From assembly GCA_013286485.1 (NCBI GenBank), contig JABDFN010000004.1, positions 1-46,542 of the forward strand: a stretch of DNA of 46,542 nucleotides, given 5' to 3'. The position numbers were made by a program, and so were the translations under genes. Positions 1-9,015 of this stretch are shown in pieces. Below the pieces are notes generated by a model, which was not told where the DNA came from, did no database searches, and worked only from the letters and a program-made list of their open reading frames with translations. The stretch is from Bacteroidota bacterium. GTDB lineage: Bacteria > Bacteroidota > Bacteroidia > Chitinophagales > Chitinophagaceae. Positions within the stretch are counted from its first letter, which is position 1, and each line of letters opens with the position of its first letter.

Positions 1-2363
1 AGGTCTGGGGGCAATATGCTATTATAAATGGTTTTGTAAAAGACGAGAATGGTAAACCGGTAGAATATGTGGCAGTGGCTGTTATAGGCACGGAAACTGG
101 GGTTAGTACCAATGCAAAAGGGTATTACTTTTTACAAGTACCGTCAGGAAAAAACATTACAATAGCTTATTCTGCGCTTGGGTATGCAGCTCAAATTAGA
201 ACATTATACCTAAGGGCAGGTGAGAATCACGAATCAAACATTGTTCTTAAGAACCAGTCTAAGGAACTAGGCCCCGTTACTGTAAAAGACGACAGGTCTC
301 GTTACGAAGCGGGTACCATCAACCTCGACCCGAGAGTAGCAAATATCAATCCGAGTACTATTGGTGGCATAGAGGGCATGCTAAAGGTCTTTGTGGGCTC
401 TAATAATGAACTTACATCTCAATACAGCGTTCGTGGTGGAAACTATGATGAGAACCTCGTCTATGTCAATGATTTTGAAATATACCGTCCATTCCTCGTC
501 AAATCGGGGCAACAGGAAGGGTTGAGCTTTATAAATCCTGATCTGGTTTCAACAGTCAATTTCTCCGTAGGTGGTTTCCAGGCTAAGTATGGTGATAAAA
601 TGTCCAGCGTATTAGACGTCGGGTATAAAAAACCAACAGAGTTTTCCGGCTCTTTTATGGCAAGCTTATTAGGTGTGAATCTTCATCTGGAGGGACTTTC
701 AAAGAATAAGAAGCTTACCTATCTGGTAGGTGTGCGTCAGAAAAGCAATCAGTACTTATTGCAATCACAGCCTACAAAAGGTATTTATAATCCTTCATTT
801 ACAGATGTGCAGGCTTTGGTCAATTACCACTTTAATGATAAATGGGAGATGGAAGCAATTGGTAACTATGCAAGGAACAGGTTTATTTTCATTCCGGAAG
901 AGCAAACTACCAGTTTTGGTGTACTCAATCAGGCATATCAGTTGCAGGTGGCGTATAACGGCAGTGAAATGGATCAGTTTGATTCCCGCTTTGCAGGTTT
1001 TTCAACAACCTTTCATCCTAATAAAAAGTTGAAACTAAAATTGCTCCTGTCGGGTTTTCAAACAAACGAACAGGAAACGTACGATATACTCGGAGAATAT
1101 TTATTGGGCCAGTTGCAAACAGATTTGGGTAAGCAAAACTTCGGCCAGATACAGTCGTCACTAGGTACTGGTTTGATACACGACTATGCGCGTAATTTTC
1201 TTACTGTGAATGTGGGTACTGCCGCATTTCGCGGCTCCTACGACGCTAACAAAAACTATATTCAATTCGGGCTTGATGCTACTTCTGTTAGTATTAACGA
1301 CCATATACATGAGTGGGAGCAGCGCGATTCATCTAATTTCAATCAACCATACAATGTCCTCGGAGCTATAACATTAGATACATTTTATCATGGCGAAGCA
1401 GACCTTAATTATATGAGGTACACTGGCTTCATACAGGATAATTTTCGCTTTCACGATTCTTCAGGTGTCACAGGATCAATAGGATTAAGGTATAATTACA
1501 GCACTATCAATAACGAAATGGTTGTAAGTCCCCGTCTGCAACTGGCGCAAAAGCCTCATTGGAAACGTGATGTAGTTTTTAAATTTGCTGCAGGCATTTA
1601 TGCGCAACCGCCATTTTATCGCGAAATGCGTGACCCGCAGGGGAACATTAATACAAATCTCAAATCTCAAAAATCATTTCATATAGTATTGGGCTCAGAC
1701 TATAATTTTAAGTTGTATAATCGTCCATATAAGATCACAACAGAGATTTATTACAAAGGTCTTTGGGACTTAGATCCGTATACTTACGACAATATACAGG
1801 TACGCTATTATGCTAAGAACGATGCAAGAGGTTATGTATATGGTGGCGAAGTAAGGCTATATGGCGACCTGGTGAAAGATGCCACTTCATGGGTAAGTAT
1901 AGGTTTGCTGAAAGCGCAATACAGCATCGAAGATGATAACTTTCCTAAATCCACACCATTACCCAACGATCAGCGCTTTATGCTGGGTATGTATTTTGAA
2001 GATTATCTGCCAACTAATAAGAATTTTAAAGTACAACTGAACGGCATATTTACATCCGGATTGCCTTTTGGCCCTCCCGATAAGCCTGCTTATGCAGATA
2101 CATTACGTATGCCATCATACAAAAGAGTAGATATAGGTTTTTCAGCTTTATTATTAAATGGCGCACGCAAAGAAAAGCCTGTTCACAGCTTCTTCAATCA
2201 TATTCGCAGCATTTGGGGCAGCTTGGAAGTATTTAACCTGCTGGGAATTCAAAATACGCTATCTTATACTTGGATACAGGACCAGAAATCGGGTAATGTA
2301 TACGCAGTTCCCAATCGCCTTACTTCCCGCCTCCTCAATGTGAAACTTATTTTTAATTTTTAA
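1..2363 (+). CDS. TonB-dependent receptor, 5'-truncated by window edge
   Basis: This is an outer-membrane TonB-dependent receptor that would import a substrate I cannot identify, using TonB energy. The reading frame is open from base 3 with no start codon, so the gene begins outside the window. The first visible GTG at 69 lies inside the N-terminal carboxypeptidase-regulatory-like beta-sandwich (pattern G-x-V-x-D-E-N-G-K-P followed by G-V-S-T-N-A-K-G-Y-Y) and is not a real start. A plug domain follows, with a YSVRGGNYDEN stretch and FQAKYGDKMSSVLDV. The remainder is a beta-barrel ending in Phe, as expected for BAM-assembled proteins. No SusD-like partner follows; the next gene is a tRNA. The family is clear, the substrate is not. 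Confidence 0.9.
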   Translation, partial: VWGQYAIINGFVKDENGKPVEYVAVAVIGTETGVSTNAKGYYFLQVPSGKNITIAYSALGYAAQIRTLYLRAGENHESNIVLKNQSKELGPVTVKDDRSRYEAGTINLDPRVANINPSTIGGIEGMLKVFVGSNNELTSQYSVRGGNYDENLVYVNDFEIYRPFLVKSGQQEGLSFINPDLVSTVNFSVGGFQAKYGDKMSSVLDVGYKKPTEFSGSFMASLLGVNLHLEGLSKNKKLTYLVGVRQKSNQYLLQSQPTKGIYNPSFTDVQALVNYHFNDKWEMEAIGNYARNRFIFIPEEQTTSFGVLNQAYQLQVAYNGSEMDQFDSRFAGFSTTFHPNKKLKLKLLLSGFQTNEQETYDILGEYLLGQLQTDLGKQNFGQIQSSLGTGLIHDYARNFLTVNVGTAAFRGSYDANKNYIQFGLDATSVSINDHIHEWEQRDSSNFNQPYNVLGAITLDTFYHGEADLNYMRYTGFIQDNFRFHDSSGVTGSIGLRYNYSTINNEMVVSPRLQLAQKPHWKRDVVFKFAAGIYAQPPFYREMRDPQGNINTNLKSQKSFHIVLGSDYNFKLYNRPYKITTEIYYKGLWDLDPYTYDNIQVRYYAKNDARGYVYGGEVRLYGDLVKDATSWVSIGLLKAQYSIEDDNFPKSTPLPNDQRFMLGMYFEDYLPTNKNFKVQLNGIFTSGLPFGPPDKPAYADTLRMPSYKRVDIGFSALLLNGARKEKPVHSFFNHIRSIWGSLEVFNLLGIQNTLSYTWIQDQKSGNVYAVPNRLTSRLLNVKLIFNF

Positions 2364-2441
2364 AAAATAAAATACTTCATTTCGGCTGAAAGTAGCCACC
2401 ACAAAGGATTTTATTATATGCAGTTTTTTTTATGAAAATTC

Positions 2442-2472
2442 TTTTACTTAAACAACTATATCCTTATCTTTG
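2442..2472 (+). promoter_or_regulatory. Bacteroidota-type promoter for tRNA-Lys
   Basis: TATCTTTG at 2465-2472 matches the Bacteroidota -7 consensus TAnnTTTG exactly. A TTTTAC element 19 bases upstream (2442-2447) is an approximate -33 TTTG box. The predicted transcription start is about 25 bases before the tRNA. Confidence 0.6.
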
Positions 2473-2500
2473 CGCCCTGTTCAGAAAAAGAACATCGATC

Positions 2501-2573
2501 GATCTCGTAGCTCAGTTGGTAGAGCATTACACTTTTAATGTAAGGGTCTTGGGTTCGAGTCCCAACGGGATCA
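2501..2573 (+). tRNA. tRNA-Lys (anticodon UUU)
   Basis: A 73-base cloverleaf can be folded by eye. Acceptor arms GATCTCG and CGGGATC pair over seven bases with one G-T wobble, with discriminator A. The D arm contains the GCTCAGTTGGTAGAGC pattern. The anticodon stem TTACA/TGTAA encloses loop CTTTTAA, giving anticodon TTT. The T arm is GGGTTCGAGTCCC-like. CCA is not encoded. Confidence 0.97.
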
Positions 2574-2577
2574 CTAA

Positions 2578-2623
2578 AATAACTCACTGCAAACCGCTAG
2601 GTTGCAGTGAGTTATTCTTTTTT
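2578..2623 (+). terminator. Rho-independent terminator of tRNA-Lys
   Basis: A perfect 15-bp inverted repeat (2578-2592 and 2602-2616) with a 9-base loop is followed by a T run at 2618-2623. It starts five bases after the tRNA and ends its short transcript. Confidence 0.9.
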
Positions 2624-2725
2624 GTAAAATATTCATGATCTTACGTACGAGAAGTATAAGCTTTTTTTGATTGAGCCAGGAAACCCGTTTATTGATTTGG
2701 TAATTTTATTGTTTCAATATTAGAT

Positions 2726-4063
2726 ATGGTATCCGTTTTAATTATAGATGACGAAGAAAAACTGAGAGCGTTATTAAAGCGGATAATCTCGTTAGAAAGT
2801 TATAAGGTTTTTGATTCTCCTACTATTCATCAAGCAAGACAGATATTAGAAACTCAAACAATTGACATCGTTCTTTGTGACGTAAAACTTCCCGGGGGTA
2901 GTGGTGTAGATTTTACAAAAGAAATAAAGAGCAAACATCCCTACACTGAAGTGATATTACTTACAGCATATGGCAATATACCAGACGGAGTGCAAGCTAT
3001 AAAAAATGGTGCATTTGATTATATAGTAAAGGGAAATGATAATGATAAAATTATCCCTTTATTGAGCCGGGCATCTGAAAAAATAGCATTACAGCAAAAA
3101 GTAACAAGGCTAGAAAAACAGTTAGCGAAGCAATACAGGTTTGATGAAATAATTGGTAGTAGCGTCGCGTTAAAAAATGCAATTCAGTTAGCCGAAAAAG
3201 TTGCTCCTACAGATACTGCTGTTTTGCTTACTGGAGAAACAGGTACTGGTAAGGAAGTATTTGCCAGCGCTATACATTATAATAGCAATCGTTCAAGGCA
3301 AACATTCGTTGCGTTAAACTGCAGCGCTTTTAGTAAAGAATTATTGGAAAGTGAATTATTTGGGCACAAAGCAGGTGCATTTACCGGCGCTACTAAAGAT
3401 AAAAAAGGATTGATAGAAGAAGCTAAAGGTGGAACATTATTTTTAGATGAGATTGGTGAATTACCGCTGGACTTACAGCCAAAACTCTTAAGACTCCTGG
3501 AAAACGGCACTTATATCCGGGTAGGTGACACTAAAGAGCTAAAAGCAGATGTTCGCCTGATTGCAGCAACTAATCGTAGCCTTGAAAAGGATATTGCATC
3601 CGGCCATTTCAGGGATGATGTGTACTATAGAATAGCAGTATTTAGAATTGAACTGCCGCCATTACGTGAACGGGTGAAAGATATACCATTATTAGCTAAG
3701 CATTTTTTGGGTATTTATTCTTCTAAGACAAACAAAAATATATTGTCTATTTCTGATGATGTGATAGAAGTTTTGAAACAAAATGAATGGAAAGGGAATA
3801 TCCGGGAATTAAAAAATATTATTGAACGTGCCGTTATTTTAGAAGACAATAACATACTCACTATGAAAAGTCTACCATTTGAATTGCAAAATAAAGGTGG
3901 AGAACAAACCGGTACTTCAGGAATGAATCTTGCAACAGTAGAAAAAATCCATATTCAGAAAGTATTGAATTTTTCAAATGGTAATAAAGCGAAGGCTGCG
4001 CGTCTTTTAAACATCGGTCTCGCTACGCTTTACAGAAAAATAGAAGAATATCATCTTAAATAA
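2726..4063 (+). CDS. NtrC-family sigma-54-dependent response regulator of the kdp locus
   Basis: This is a transcription activator with three domains. The receiver (about residues 1-120) has acidic residues D8/D9 and phospho-acceptor D52 in VLCDVKLPGG. The AAA+ sigma-54 interaction domain (about 138-370) has Walker A GETGTGKE at 170-177, the GAFTGA loop at 217-222 that contacts sigma-54, and Walker B FLDEIGE near 239-245. A Fis-type helix-turn-helix lies at the C-terminus (KAKAARLLNIGLATLYRKI). It is the first gene of a kdp block and is separated from it by 255 bases holding a candidate -24/-12 promoter. The usual kdp regulator, KdpE, is an OmpR-type protein, so this is a different class. I infer that it is the partner of the histidine kinase at 12185. 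Confidence 0.93.
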   Translation: MVSVLIIDDEEKLRALLKRIISLESYKVFDSPTIHQARQILETQTIDIVLCDVKLPGGSGVDFTKEIKSKHPYTEVILLTAYGNIPDGVQAIKNGAFDYIVKGNDNDKIIPLLSRASEKIALQQKVTRLEKQLAKQYRFDEIIGSSVALKNAIQLAEKVAPTDTAVLLTGETGTGKEVFASAIHYNSNRSRQTFVALNCSAFSKELLESELFGHKAGAFTGATKDKKGLIEEAKGGTLFLDEIGELPLDLQPKLLRLLENGTYIRVGDTKELKADVRLIAATNRSLEKDIASGHFRDDVYYRIAVFRIELPPLRERVKDIPLLAKHFLGIYSSKTNKNILSISDDVIEVLKQNEWKGNIRELKNIIERAVILEDNNILTMKSLPFELQNKGGEQTGTSGMNLATVEKIHIQKVLNFSNGNKAKAARLLNIGLATLYRKIEEYHLK

Positions 4064-4164
4064 AATCCTTCTCAATTTTAGTATTATTTTTCTCATTTTG
4101 ATACGGTTTGACCCCATATTTTAAGTATAACTAAAACCTACATGTATTTACAATCCTTTGTGGA

Positions 4165-4189
4165 CGGTGGTTTGGGCAATAATCCACCG
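4165..4189. repeat. Inverted repeat upstream of kdp genes
   Basis: CGGTGG and CCACCG arms (4165-4170 and 4184-4189) are separated by 13 bases. The repeat lies just upstream of the candidate sigma-54 promoter. It could be an activator-binding site or an RNA hairpin; function is inferred only from position. Confidence 0.35.
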
Positions 4190-4201
4190 CAGCCATTCCG
4201 A

Positions 4202-4217
4202 TTGGTACAGAATTGGG
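4202..4217 (+). promoter_or_regulatory. Candidate sigma-54 (-24/-12) promoter of the kdp operon
   Basis: TTGGTACAGAATTGGG resembles TTGGCAC-N5-TTGC, with the -24 GG conserved and correct spacing, but GG in place of the -12 GC. It is about 100 bases before the first small open reading frame and directly downstream of a gene for a GAFTGA-containing activator, which raises its likelihood. Confidence 0.35.
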
Positions 4218-4318
4218 TAAGTAAGTGTTAACGGATGTTAAAGGTCATTTTAAAATACGACGCACGTCATAAAAGAAGCTTCACATAGTGAATACGTTTG
4301 TAATCATGAATATATATA

Positions 4319-4420
4319 ATGAGAAGAGCGCTATTAATAGTAATTGTTTGGCTCACGGCTCTTTCGATAGTATATATTGTGTATATAAAAATGAAAATAT
4401 TAATTAACCTAAGTAAATAA
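4319..4420 (+). CDS. 33-residue single-span membrane peptide in kdp operon
   Basis: A short open reading frame starts with MRRALLIVIVWLTALSIVYI and stops at TAA 4418-4420. It has two arginines at the N-terminus, one hydrophobic helix (about residues 4-23) and a lysine-containing tail, which suggests an N-in single-pass inner-membrane peptide. It sits upstream of a second tiny peptide with a 6-base gap, in the same orientation as the kdp genes. I do not recognise the family. Its size and composition recall KdpF, but a typical KdpF gene is present separately at 5112. Small size means coding potential needs conservation evidence. Confidence 0.5.
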   Translation: MRRALLIVIVWLTALSIVYIVYIKMKILINLSK

Positions 4421-4426
4421 AAGAAC

Positions 4427-4513
4427 ATGCTTATAACAACTGTTTTGGTAATTGGCGGATTAATTGGTTTCGCCATATTATTTAAATCTATTGATTGGTT
4501 TGAAAAGATATAA
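4427..4513 (+). CDS. 28-residue membrane peptide in kdp operon
   Basis: The open reading frame encodes a peptide beginning MLITTVLVIGGLIGFAILF and ending with a short amphipathic tail (KSIDWFEKI). A glycine-rich hydrophobic helix covers residues 2-19. It lies 6 bases after the preceding tiny gene and 24 bases before the secreted-protein gene at 4538. The helix plus a charged C-terminal tail resembles KdpF-like accessory subunits, which stabilise KdpABC, but I cannot assign it. The tight spacing and the clear membrane-peptide design argue for a real gene. Confidence 0.5.
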   Translation: MLITTVLVIGGLIGFAILFKSIDWFEKI

Positions 4514-4537
4514 TACAACATTTTAAAAGAGAGTAAA

Positions 4538-5104
4538 ATGAAAACAAAATTCTTGTATATAATTATGGCAGTCTTGCTTTTTGCTGGAAACATGTATGCA
4601 AAAGGAAAGAGTGGCATATATGCAAGCGCTGAAGATTATAAACATAACAAACTGACCCACGAAGCTGATTGTAGCAAGGGTAATGAAATACACTTACACG
4701 ATTTTTTTGGAACCAGCCCTAAGTTGACCATTGTGCAGGACGGTAAAAAATACAGCTATAAAAAGCATGAAATCTATGGATTCACGGATTGTGATAATAT
4801 AGTGTACCGGCTATATAAGAATGAGGCTTATGCAATAGCAGAGGCGGGTGATATCTACATCTATACGCAAACTGAAAACATTACGCAGGCCAAAAGCTTT
4901 AAGATAGTGAATGTGTACTATTTCAGTGCATCCGCCGATGGCGAGATTATGAGGCTGACGATTAGCAATTTGAAAAAGACTTTTGCAGGTAATGATAAGT
5001 TCCTGGAATTGTTAGATGTGTCTTTTGCGACAAGTCCACTATCTACGTATGATGAACTGCACAAGCTATATAAGGTGAATTATATATTCTCAAAAGCAAA
5101 GTAA
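4538..5104 (+). CDS. Secreted protein of unknown function in kdp operon
   Basis: The 188-residue product has a signal peptide (MKTKFLYIIMAVLLFAGNMYA, cleavage after about residue 21), so it is exported to the periplasm or cell surface. The mature part is rich in Lys, Tyr and acidic residues, has two cysteines (near 45 and 84), and no motif I recognise. It begins with ATG after a purine-rich AAAAGAGAG stretch that could serve as ribosome binding site. It lies between the tiny membrane peptides and kdpF, with a 7-base gap to kdpF, so it is very likely co-transcribed with the potassium pump. Its role in potassium uptake or osmotic sensing is inference only. Confidence 0.75.
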   Translation: MKTKFLYIIMAVLLFAGNMYAKGKSGIYASAEDYKHNKLTHEADCSKGNEIHLHDFFGTSPKLTIVQDGKKYSYKKHEIYGFTDCDNIVYRLYKNEAYAIAEAGDIYIYTQTENITQAKSFKIVNVYYFSASADGEIMRLTISNLKKTFAGNDKFLELLDVSFATSPLSTYDELHKLYKVNYIFSKAK

Positions 5105-5111
5105 AAATATT

Positions 5112-5189
5112 ATGATAGCATTATTTATTGTTTCGATACTGGTGTTTGTATACATGTTGTATGTATTAATTAAGCCTGAAAATTTTTAA
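5112..5189 (+). CDS. kdpF: KdpF, small subunit of potassium-transporting ATPase
   Basis: The 25-residue peptide (MIALFIVSILVFVYMLYVLI then KPENF) is a single hydrophobic helix with a short polar C-terminal tail. It matches the size and the Y-x-L-I-x-x-E-x-F ending of Escherichia coli KdpF. It lies 12 bases before kdpA, the expected position. KdpF is known to stabilise the KdpABC complex in the inner membrane. The gene is too short for most gene callers. Confidence 0.85.
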   Translation: MIALFIVSILVFVYMLYVLIKPENF

Positions 5190-5201
5190 AAGACTGTTCT
5201 T

Positions 5202-6941
5202 ATGAATGCAGAACTACTTGGAGTTATTGTAATGTTTGTTGCAACTTTACTGCTGTCAGTACCTCTTGGGCGGTATATAGCGAAGGTGTATGCAGGCGAC
5301 AGGATCTGGACGGATGTTATATTTAACCCGGTTGAGAAATTATTCTTCAAATTATCAAGGATAAACCCCACAAAGGAAATGACATGGAAGCAGAGCTTAA
5401 CCGCTATGCTTACCATTAATATGATCTGGCTCTTATGGGCTATGTTTTGCCTTACTAATCAAAGCTGGCTGCCATGGAACCCCGACCATAATCCTTCCCA
5501 AACGCCAGACCAGGCATTTAATACAGCTGTTTCGTTTGTAGTGAATTGCAATCTTCAGGACTACAGTGGTGAAACAGGTGCAACTTATTTCTCACAGGTA
5601 TTTGCACTTATGTTCTTACAATTTGCATCTGCAGGTACGGGTATGGCTGCGGCAGCTGCTGTATTCAATGGGTTAAAAGAAAGAACCACAGATAAGTTGG
5701 GTAATTTCTATAACTATTTTATTAAAAGTTGTATACGGATATTATTACCCATTTGTATACTGATAGCCACAATTCATGCATTTAATGGTACCCCAATGAC
5801 CTTAAAGGGTATGGACACCATTACTACTATGCAGGGAGATACAGTGCATGTTAGTACAGGGCCAGTTGCAGCATTTGTTGCTATTAAACACCTTGGAACA
5901 AACGGCGGCGGTTATTATGGAGCTAATTCTGCACATCCGCTTGAAAACCCGAATTACTTTACCAATATGGTACAGATGATTGCCCAAATACTAATACCGT
6001 TTGCTATGGTATTTGCAATGGGCTTTTACCTGAGAAGAAAAAAACTAGCCTGGGTAATCTGGACTGTTATGACTATTGGATTCCTTTTGCTGGTAATACC
6101 AACTGTCATATCAGAAGTAAACGGTAATCCGCAGATTGCTAAAATGGGCGTTATGCAGCCTAATGGTAATATGGAGGGGAAGGAGGTACGATTCTCGTCC
6201 TATGCAACAGCATTTTGGAGTATTGCGACAACAGTTATTTCAACGGGTTCTGTAAATGGCATGCACGATAGCTTTATGCCTATATCCGGCATGAATATGT
6301 TGCTTGGTATGATGGTAAATTCTTTTTATGGCGGTGTAGGTGTGGGATTTTTAAACTTCTTTGTTTACCTGATCATTGCTGTATTTATAGGTGGCTTAAT
6401 GGTTGGAAGGACTCCTGAGTTTTTGGGAAAGAAAGTAGAAGCTAAAGAAATGAAAATCGCTTCAATCGTTGCCTTGTTACACCCCTTCCTGATATTAGTA
6501 TTCACAGCACTTGCATGTTATTTTGCTTCGCATAATACAAATATGGGCTGGTGGTTTACCGATGCTTCTGGTAAGCATGGTGCGTCGGGCTGGCTCAACA
6601 ATCCATCTTATCATGGATTCAGCGAAATGCTCTATCAATATACTTCTTGCTCAGCTAACAATGGTAGTGGATTTGAAGGACTGGCAGATAATAATCCTTT
6701 TTGGAATATTACTGCAGCAATAGTGCTGTTATTCTCCAGGTTCCTCCCCATAATAGGGCCTGTAGCTATAGCCGGGATATTGGCTCAGAAAAAGTTTATA
6801 CCTGAAAGTGGTGGAACATTAAAAACTGATACAGGTACATTCGGTTTATTGATACTTGCTGTAAAAGTTATTATAGCTGCTTTAGCTTTTTTTCCTGCAC
6901 TAGCACTGGGACCTTTAGCAGAATTTTTTGGAATGAAATAA
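5202..6941 (+). CDS. kdpA: Potassium-transporting ATPase subunit A
   Basis: KdpA is the potassium-selective channel-like subunit of the KdpFABC pump in the inner membrane. The 579-residue protein is close to the E. coli length (557) and has about ten hydrophobic segments. The conserved pore motif GTNGGGYYGANSAHPLENP begins at residue 232 and corresponds to the GTNGGG-FFNANSAHP selectivity loop. Other family marks are NCNLQDYSGE and the C-terminal GPLAEFF. The coding frame is intact. The start follows kdpF by 12 bases, and kdpB starts 12 bases after the stop. Confidence 0.97.
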   Translation: MNAELLGVIVMFVATLLLSVPLGRYIAKVYAGDRIWTDVIFNPVEKLFFKLSRINPTKEMTWKQSLTAMLTINMIWLLWAMFCLTNQSWLPWNPDHNPSQTPDQAFNTAVSFVVNCNLQDYSGETGATYFSQVFALMFLQFASAGTGMAAAAAVFNGLKERTTDKLGNFYNYFIKSCIRILLPICILIATIHAFNGTPMTLKGMDTITTMQGDTVHVSTGPVAAFVAIKHLGTNGGGYYGANSAHPLENPNYFTNMVQMIAQILIPFAMVFAMGFYLRRKKLAWVIWTVMTIGFLLLVIPTVISEVNGNPQIAKMGVMQPNGNMEGKEVRFSSYATAFWSIATTVISTGSVNGMHDSFMPISGMNMLLGMMVNSFYGGVGVGFLNFFVYLIIAVFIGGLMVGRTPEFLGKKVEAKEMKIASIVALLHPFLILVFTALACYFASHNTNMGWWFTDASGKHGASGWLNNPSYHGFSEMLYQYTSCSANNGSGFEGLADNNPFWNITAAIVLLFSRFLPIIGPVAIAGILAQKKFIPESGGTLKTDTGTFGLLILAVKVIIAALAFFPALALGPLAEFFGMK

Positions 6942-6953
6942 AAAGGGAAAATT

Positions 6954-8999
6954 ATGTCAGTACATAGAAGAAGCCAGGGGTTGTTTGATCCTAAATTAGT
7001 GAGTGAGGCTATTGGCCAATCTTTCATCAAATTGAATCCGCGTATTTTGTTCCGCAACCCTGTAATGTTCACGGTTGAAATTGGAACAGTCATTATGCTT
7101 ATTGTGAGCCTATGGACACTGAGCGGCAATGCTCACCAGGGTTCTTTTGCATATAATCTGAGCATATTTCTAATACTGCTATTTACAGTTCTATTTGCAA
7201 ACTTTGCAGAAGCACTAGCTGAAGCAAGAGGTAAAGCACAGGCTGCTACATTACGTAAAACAAGGAAAGATACACCTGCCAAGAAAATAGTATTGATGGG
7301 AGAGATTTTTTTGAATGAAGTACATATAGTGCCTTCTTCGGAATTGAAAAAAGGTGATGTTTTTGTTTGTGAAGTAGATGATATCATTCCTTCAGATGGA
7401 GAAATTATAGAAGGAATAGCTACAATAGATGAATCAGCTATTACCGGTGAATCTGCTCCTGTTATTCGCGAAGCTGGTGGCGATAAATCATCAGTAACAG
7501 GAGGAACTAAGGTTTTGTCTGATAAAATAAAAGTGAAGGTAACAACAGATCCCGGAGAAAGTTTCCTGGATAAGATGATAGCATTGGTAGAAGGCGCCAG
7601 CAGGCAAAAAACGCCTAATGAAATAGCATTGACAATTTTGTTAGCAGCATTTACTATTGTATTTATAATAGTGTGTATAACGCTAAAACCATTTGGTGAT
7701 TATGCAAATACTCCCATAACAATAGCTGCATTTATTTCATTGTTTGTTTGCCTGATACCCACAACAATTGGCGGATTATTAAGCGCCATTGGCATAGCGG
7801 GTATGGATAGGGCATTAAGGGCGAATGTAATTGCAAAATAAGGTAAGGCGGTAGAAACAGCTGGCGATATCGATACACTATTGCTTGATAAGACCGGAAC
7901 CATTACAATAGGGAACAGAAAGGCTACACATTTTTATCCTGCAAAAGGAATTGATGAAAAACATTTTATCCAATGTGCAGTATTGAGCTCTATGGCAGAT
8001 GAAACTCCTGAAGGAAAATCTATTGTTGAATTAGGTGGCGTAAACCCATCTAATTACGAGGTAGAAAATCCGAAATTTATTAAGTTTACTGCAGAAACCC
8101 GTAGCAGTGGTATTGATTTTGGTACTACACACATTCGTAAGGGAGCTTATGATGCGATTAAAGCGATGGTTGAAAAAGTAGGGAATGAATTTCCAATAAC
8201 AACTACCAATGATGTAAATAAAATATCCATTAATGGCGGAACCCCGTTGGTTGTAATAGAGAATAATGTTGTTTTAGGTGCTATAGAATTACAGGATATT
8301 ATTAAGCCAGGAATACAGGAACGTTTTGAACGCCTTCGGAAGATGGGCGTAAAGACAGTAATGGTAACAGGTGATAACCCGCTTACGGCAAAATACATTG
8401 CAGAAAAGGCGGGTGTAGATGATTATATAGCAGAAGCAAGACCTGAAGATAAGCTGGAATATATACGTAAAGAACAGCGTACAGGCAAGCTGGTAGCAAT
8501 GATGGGTGATGGAACGAATGATGCACCTGCCTTAGCACAAGCAGATGTAGGGGTGGCAATGAATAGTGGCACACAGGCTGCTAAAGAAGCGGGCAATATG
8601 GTGGACCTGGATAATGACCCTACTAAATTGATTGAGATAGTAGAAATTGGCAAACAGTTATTAATGACTCGAGGGACTTTAACTACTTTTTCAATTGCAA
8701 ACGATGTAGCTAAATATTTTGCTATTGTGCCCGCATTATTTATTTTATCAATCCCTGCTTTGCAGGGTTTGAATATTATGAATTTGCATAGCCCTGAAAG
8801 CGCAATTTTATCTGCCGTAATTTTCAATGCTATTATTATACCACTGCTAATTCCATTGGCATTAAAAGGAGTAGCATACAGACCTATAGGCGCAAGTGCA
8901 TTATTGAGAAGAAACCTTTTTGTATATGGGGTTGGTGGTATTATCGTGCCGTTTATTGGAATAAAAATAATTGACCTCTTAGTAGGCCTGTTTATATAG
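6954..8999 (+). pseudogene. kdpB: kdpB, potassium-transporting ATPase ATP-binding subunit, interrupted by an in-frame TAA
   Basis: KdpB is the P-type ATPase subunit that hydrolyses ATP to drive uptake. The full frame would encode 681 residues, matching E. coli KdpB (682), but codon 296 (7839-7841) is TAA. Both sides are in the same frame and conserved: before it the A-domain motif TGES and the PTTIGGLL membrane motif, after it [21 protein letters not shown] and [12 protein letters not shown]. The stop sits where homologs read R-A-N-V-I-A-x-S-G-x-A-V-E, at the serine, so one C-to-A change in TCA would explain it. The second half has no ATG before the DKTG motif, only a TTG at 7881, so it is unlikely to be translated alone. 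A sequencing error, a recent null mutation, or readthrough are all possible. The rest of the gene shows no decay. Confidence 0.93.
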
Positions 9000-9015
9000 T
9001 TTAAAAACAAAAAAA

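Noticed and set aside
2432-2638. 68-codon open reading frame across the tRNA-Lys gene
   Set aside because: It is read straight through the tRNA and its terminator; no protein-like features.
7839-7841. Programmed stop-codon readthrough or recoding in kdpB
   Set aside because: The codon is TAA in a plain context, and TAA is the normal stop of most genes in the window; no selenocysteine-type structure was seen. Kept only as one of several explanations.
7881-8999. Second half of kdpB as an independent gene
   Set aside because: It would start at TTG inside the conserved LLLDKTG motif, with no ribosome binding site; it is the in-frame continuation of kdpB.
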